Positions 61,395-64,000 of a DNA stretch of 64,000 bases are shown piece by piece. The position numbers and the translations under genes are program-made. Position 1 is the first letter of the stretch. Every line of letters starts with the position of its first letter. This DNA comes from Bacillota bacterium. Its GTDB lineage: Bacteria; Bacillota; Clostridia; Lachnospirales; Lachnospiraceae. Under the pieces are notes generated by a model. It was given only the letters and a program-made list of their open reading frames with translations, was not told the DNA's origin and did no database searches. The stretch spans positions 434,001 to 498,000 of the forward strand of contig JAEWIZ010000008.1 in assembly GCA_023386815.1 (NCBI GenBank), in the 5' to 3' direction.

Positions 61395-61423
61395 CTGACA
61401 AATGCCGTCGAAAATGCTATAGT
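61395..61423 (+). promoter_or_regulatory. Promoter of the small Cys-rich gene
   Basis: CTGACA, a 17-base spacer and TATAGT precede the GTG at 61452 by 28 bases. Upstream, AAAAATCCC and GGGTTTTTT (61319-61356) may form a weak terminator for the two-component operon. Confidence 0.55.
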
Positions 61424-61451
61424 ATTTGCAAAAACTAGAGGGGTGAAATCT

Positions 61452-61655
61452 GTGTATCAAAAAAAAGACCATACCGATGAGGTGGAACAGTGTATTGCTA
61501 CAATTCACATTAGTCCATGGGACAGTTGTTCGTTTTTTATGAGAAGGAAAGATGTTTTACTAAGCCTACGTCAATGTGCTTATTGCGCTTATAGTGTTTT
61601 CGAAGAAAATGACAGTGACATTTATCAAAAGGGTTTGTGCAAATATAAACGATAA
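61452..61655 (+). CDS. Small Cys-rich protein of unknown function
   Basis: 67 residues from GTG 61452, with AGAGGGG eight bases upstream; an in-frame GTG at 61443 overlaps that site. The frame has its own promoter. Cysteines occur as IHISPWDSCSFFMRRKDVLL then QCAYCAYSVF and a final GLCKYK, a C-x2-C plus C pattern that could bind metal or a cluster. I recall similar small CxxC...GxCxY proteins in Clostridia but cannot name a function. No signal peptide or membrane helix. Confidence 0.55.
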   Translation: MYQKKDHTDEVEQCIATIHISPWDSCSFFMRRKDVLLSLRQCAYCAYSVFEENDSDIYQKGLCKYKR

Positions 61656-61956
61656 TTGAAGACAATAGAAGCGAAAATATCTGAATTGGTAGAGTTAACA
61701 GGAGTTCGCACAAAGTAGAAGGGGAATATAGTCATTGTTGTAAGTTAAAGGCTTGTATTACCTATGTTTGCAAACTGGTCACGAGAAGTTGTATGGAGAA
61801 ACGAAATGATTTGCATGATAATTTAATTCGTGATATACTAATAAAAATTTGCAATATGTAATATTTATGCATGAATTATCTCAAAGAGCAAATAATTAGT
61901 TTCCACTAAGATAAGAAAAACCAAGTGATTAGCAGATAGGAAAAGGATGATAAACA
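61656..61956 (+). other. Gap with carbonic anhydrase promoter
   Basis: TTGCAT (61811-61816), a 17-base spacer and TATACT (61834-61839) form a good promoter about 118 bases before the carbonic anhydrase ATG. The earlier part can be read from a TTG at 61657 as LKTIEAKISELVELTGVRTK and a stop, which may be a scrap of a gene; I do not call it. Nothing else stands out. Confidence 0.5.
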
Positions 61957-62511
61957 ATGATTAATGAGATATTGAACTACAACAAGGAATTTGTTGAAAA
62001 CAAGCAGTATGAGGTCTACGTCTCCAGTAAATTTCCCAATAAAAAAATTGCGATTTTATCCTGTATGGATACCCGACTTACAGAGTTGTTACCGGCAGCA
62101 CTTGGCTTAAAAAACGGCGATGTGAAGTTGATCAAAAATGCAGGAGCAATCATATCCTCTCCCTTTGGAAGTGTTATGCGAAGTCTGGTCATAGCAATTT
62201 ATGAACTGAAGGTGGATCATGTTTTGGTAATTGGACATCATGACTGCGGCATGCAGAGCTTGAATAGTAAAACAATTCAGGAAAAAATGAAGAATAGGGG
62301 TATTACGAATGAGACATTCAAATTCATCAAATACTGTGGCATTGATTTTGATAGCTGGCTGTGCGGATTTTCAAGCCCAGAAGAATCTGTAAAAACCACA
62401 GTAGATATCATAGAAAATCACCCTTTAATCCCCAAGGATATTAAAGTATATGGACTTGTTATTGACCCGACAACTGGAAGACTGGAATGTGTTTCGGAGG
62501 CGAATAAGTAA
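61957..62511 (+). CDS. Beta-type carbonic anhydrase
   Basis: 184 residues, AAAAGGATG before the ATG. The zinc ligands Cys36, His94 and Cys97 are in SCMDTR and GHHDCGM, with the Asp38-Arg40 dyad of the family. It interconverts CO2 and bicarbonate in the cytoplasm, supplying carboxylases or balancing pH during fermentation. It has its own promoter and terminator. Of the small clade with a short C-terminus, so probably a dimer or tetramer. Confidence 0.92.
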   Translation: MINEILNYNKEFVENKQYEVYVSSKFPNKKIAILSCMDTRLTELLPAALGLKNGDVKLIKNAGAIISSPFGSVMRSLVIAIYELKVDHVLVIGHHDCGMQSLNSKTIQEKMKNRGITNETFKFIKYCGIDFDSWLCGFSSPEESVKTTVDIIENHPLIPKDIKVYGLVIDPTTGRLECVSEANK

Positions 62512-62571
62512 AAAGAGCCTTATAGTATAAGTTAAATATAATTTATTGTGTAATTTAAAGTAGAAGAATAG

Positions 62572-62629
62572 CTGAACACTAGTGCATTGAAATTATGTTG
62601 AAATCAATGCTCGGTGTTCAGTTTTTTTA
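62572..62629 (+). terminator. Intrinsic terminator after carbonic anhydrase
   Basis: Outer stem CTGAACAC with GTGTTCAG, an inner GCATTGA with TCAATGC, then T7. Downstream, TTATGT-17-TATAAT at 62663-62691 may be the hydrogenase operon promoter; the rest of the gap to 62841 shows nothing certain. Confidence 0.85.
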
Positions 62630-62841
62630 TGTACTAAAATGGAAGTACCGGGTTAGGCTGAATTATGTTTTTACTAATAAATGTATATAATATCAAAACA
62701 CAGGCATATTAAACCTGTAATGGATAAATATTGTCAGGAAATGAATCATAGCTTTTCATCCATATGAAAAATATGAAAAATGAAAAATAAAATTAAATAT
62801 TTGAAAAGTTTTACAGATCAATAAGACTGGAGGAATAAAAT

Positions 62842-63366
62842 ATGACAAGCAGCGATACTAGGGAGAAATTTGGTGACCTAAAAAACTTCATTGATCGTAT
62901 TGAGGACAAAAGAGGAGCCTTAATTTCAGTCCTGCATAAAGCACAGCAGCTTTATGGATATCTATCGAATGAGGTAATAATATACATTTCAGAAGAGATG
63001 GGGATTCCGACCTCTAAAATCTATGGAGTAATCAGTTTTTATTCTTATTTTACTACCTCGGAGAGAGGGGAAAATGTGGTAAACGTCTGTCTTGGCACCG
63101 CATGCTTTGTAAGAGGTGCAGATGCAATAATGAAGGCTTTTGAAAATGAGCTGAATATACACGCAACGGAGACCACGAAGGATATGAAATTTACCTTATC
63201 CGGGCTAAGGTGCATTGGTGCCTGCGGTTTGGCTCCGGTTGTGATGGTCAATGACAAGGTTTTTGGAAGGGTTGAAGTTGGTCAGGTAAAGAAGATTATC
63301 GAAGAATATGCAGAGGGAGTGGGCGATAAAGTTACTGCTTCAGAAAGTGTTGGAAGAAAAAAATAG
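62842..63366 (+). CDS. hndA: NuoE-like 2Fe-2S subunit of a bifurcating hydrogenase (HndA/HydC type)
   Basis: 174 residues, CTGGAGGA before the ATG. A helical N-terminus is followed by the thioredoxin-like ferredoxin fold, with 2Fe-2S ligands in CLGTACFVRGA (C-x4-C) and CIGACGLAP (C-x3-C). It passes electrons between NADH and the hydrogenase in HndABCD or HydABC complexes. The ferredoxin gene at 63445 and the NuoF-like gene at 63860 follow in the usual order. Confidence 0.9.
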   Translation: MTSSDTREKFGDLKNFIDRIEDKRGALISVLHKAQQLYGYLSNEVIIYISEEMGIPTSKIYGVISFYSYFTTSERGENVVNVCLGTACFVRGADAIMKAFENELNIHATETTKDMKFTLSGLRCIGACGLAPVVMVNDKVFGRVEVGQVKKIIEEYAEGVGDKVTASESVGRKK

Positions 63367-63380
63367 ATTTCAAAAGTTGC

Positions 63381-63444
63381 CGGAAAGGAGAAACAGGGTG
63401 AAGAAAGAATAACGTCACCCGCTGTGTAATGTATTACGCAGCAA
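63381..63444 (+). promoter_or_regulatory. Paired hairpins and a mini-frame between hndA and hndB
   Basis: GGGTGA pairs with TCACCC (63395-63420) and GCTGTGTAAT with ATTACGCAGC (63421-63442). A strong AAAGGAG precedes a four-codon frame (GTG AAG AAA GAA, then stop) at 63396-63410, while hndB itself has no good ribosome site. Many relatives carry an ATPase-like gene at this position, so this may be what remains of it or a translational control device. Confidence 0.4.
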
Positions 63445-63843
63445 ATGTTGAGTATGAGTAAATTAAAAAGTATAAAAGAACTTGAAAAAATAAGAGAAGC
63501 TGCGAAGGAAAAACTGGACTTGAGAGCAACGGCAGAAGATGAAGACAGAATTATAATTCGAGTAGGCATGGCGACCTGCGGCATAGCGAGCGGTGCCAGG
63601 GAAACGATGAATGCTATCCTCGAGGAGCTGAAAAAACAGGATATCTCTAATGTGTCAGTGGTTCAAACAGGCTGCTTAGGCTATTGCGCTCAGGAACCCA
63701 TTGTAGAGGTAATTTGCAATGATATGCCAAGGGTAATGTATGGGCATGTGAATACGGAAAGAGCACGTGAGATCGTAAAGGAACATATTAAAAAGGGACA
63801 TCTGATTCAGAACGCAATCATTGGGAAATTAATCGAAAAATAG
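63445..63843 (+). CDS. hndB: 2Fe-2S ferredoxin subunit (HndB type)
   Basis: 132 residues; ATG 63454 is an equally possible start, as no clear ribosome site precedes either. A helical N-terminus leads to a thioredoxin-like 2Fe-2S domain: ATCGIASGAR and GCLGYCAQEPIVEV carry the four likely ligands. It is the small electron-carrying subunit encoded between NuoE- and NuoF-like genes in hnd operons. Confidence 0.88.
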   Translation: MLSMSKLKSIKELEKIREAAKEKLDLRATAEDEDRIIIRVGMATCGIASGARETMNAILEELKKQDISNVSVVQTGCLGYCAQEPIVEVICNDMPRVMYGHVNTERAREIVKEHIKKGHLIQNAIIGKLIEK

Positions 63844-63859
63844 GAAGGAAAGATGAGTC

Positions 63860-64000
63860 ATGAGAAACAACAGAATGCATATGCTGGTTTGCGGCGGAAC
63901 AGGATGTACCTCATCGGATAGTTTACAACTGGTGGATAATTTGAAGTTGAGCCTGCAACAGCATGGGCTTGCAGATGAAGTAGATGTGGTTGTTACAGGG
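63860..64000 (+). CDS. hndC: NuoF-like hydrogenase subunit, N-terminal part (HndC type)
   Basis: The gene runs off the window; 47 codons are seen from ATG 63860, with AGGAAGGAAAG upstream (an overlapping ATG at 63853 is in a short frame). The start MRNNRMHMLVCGGTGCTSSD matches the N-terminal 2Fe-2S thioredoxin-like domain of HndC/HydB, the flavin and NADH-binding subunit. The hydrogenase subunit should follow outside the window. Confidence 0.85.
   Translation, partial: MRNNRMHMLVCGGTGCTSSDSLQLVDNLKLSLQQHGLADEVDVVVTG

Noticed and set aside
61657..61719. Short frame LKTIEAKISELVELTGVRTK after the Cys-rich gene
   Set aside because: Only 20 codons, TTG start and no ribosome site; noted as a possible scrap but not called.
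1..64000. CRISPR arrays, tRNA/rRNA genes, transposases, phage genes and riboswitches
   Set aside because: Looked for on both strands by eye; no regularly spaced repeats, cloverleaf-type segments, transposase motifs or conserved riboswitch cores were seen. A covariance-model scan would be needed to exclude small RNAs.

Overview
The window is low-GC DNA with strong Shine-Dalgarno sites, ORFs packed into short operons, T-tailed intrinsic terminators and gene families typical of anaerobic, spore-forming Clostridia. These include an HndABC-type bifurcating hydrogenase module, a spore-type polysaccharide deacetylase, lpl-type sugar ABC transporters without a local ATPase, and many cytoplasmic glycosidases. 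It most resembles a plant- or mucin-glycan-degrading Lachnospiraceae (Lachnoclostridium/Anaerocolumna type). That placement is inference from gene content. No rRNA, tRNA, CRISPR array, complete insertion sequence or prophage was seen.

Layout. (1) 1-8.4 kb: sugar catabolism, with a xylose-isomerase-like enzyme (partial), PfkB kinase, class II aldolase, L-rhamnose mutarotase, a DUF336 protein, an AraC regulator and a GH78 alpha-L-rhamnosidase. (2) 8.6-13.3 kb: polysaccharide deacetylase, two tandem HD-GYP proteins, a decayed copy of the deacetylase 3' end, and a DUF4236 protein. (3) 13.5-18.4 kb: AraC regulator divergent from a second GH78 and a GPH-type sugar symporter. (4) 18.9-20.75 kb: a double-thioredoxin/CcdA fusion and an antisense-overlapping small gene. 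(5) 20.9-33.2 kb: membrane AraC sensor, lipoprotein plus two permeases, CutC, a large transglutaminase-like protein, GH29 fucosidase and M17 aminopeptidase, which reads as a glycopeptide-use locus. (6) 33.4-37.3 kb: malic enzyme divergent from aspartase and LysR. (7) 37.7-47.0 kb: a second lpl-type cassette with a beta-propeller protein, a GH78-like and a GH127-like enzyme and AraC. (8) 47.3-54.2 kb (minus): diguanylate cyclase with a ruined response-regulator gene behind it, and a four-gene staphyloxanthin-like cluster (CrtO, CrtQ, two carotenoid-desaturase-type flavoproteins, one carrying a C-terminal Fe-S-type cysteine domain). (9) 54.4-56.8 kb (minus): cystine-type ABC transporter. (10) 57-64 kb: remnant of a lost sugar permease, GH36 alpha-galactosidase, LytTR two-component system whose receiver lacks the phospho-acceptor Asp, a small Cys-rich protein, beta-carbonic anhydrase, and the start of an hnd hydrogenase operon.

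How it works together: most of the window is an intracellular glycan economy. Oligosaccharides or glycopeptides enter through lipoprotein-dependent permeases or the symporter, cytoplasmic GH78/GH29/GH36/GH127-like enzymes remove rhamnose, fucose, galactose or arabinose, and isomerase-kinase-aldolase enzymes feed central metabolism. AraC-type regulators flank each module.

The most unusual content is the carotenoid/polyene-glycolipid-like operon in an apparent anaerobe, with a desaturase fused to a Fer4_20-like cysteine domain. Next are the glycopeptide-type locus, several readable gene remnants that record past deletions and duplications, and a large composite palindrome upstream of rhaM. Start codons were reassigned where a ribosome binding site clearly favoured an internal start.
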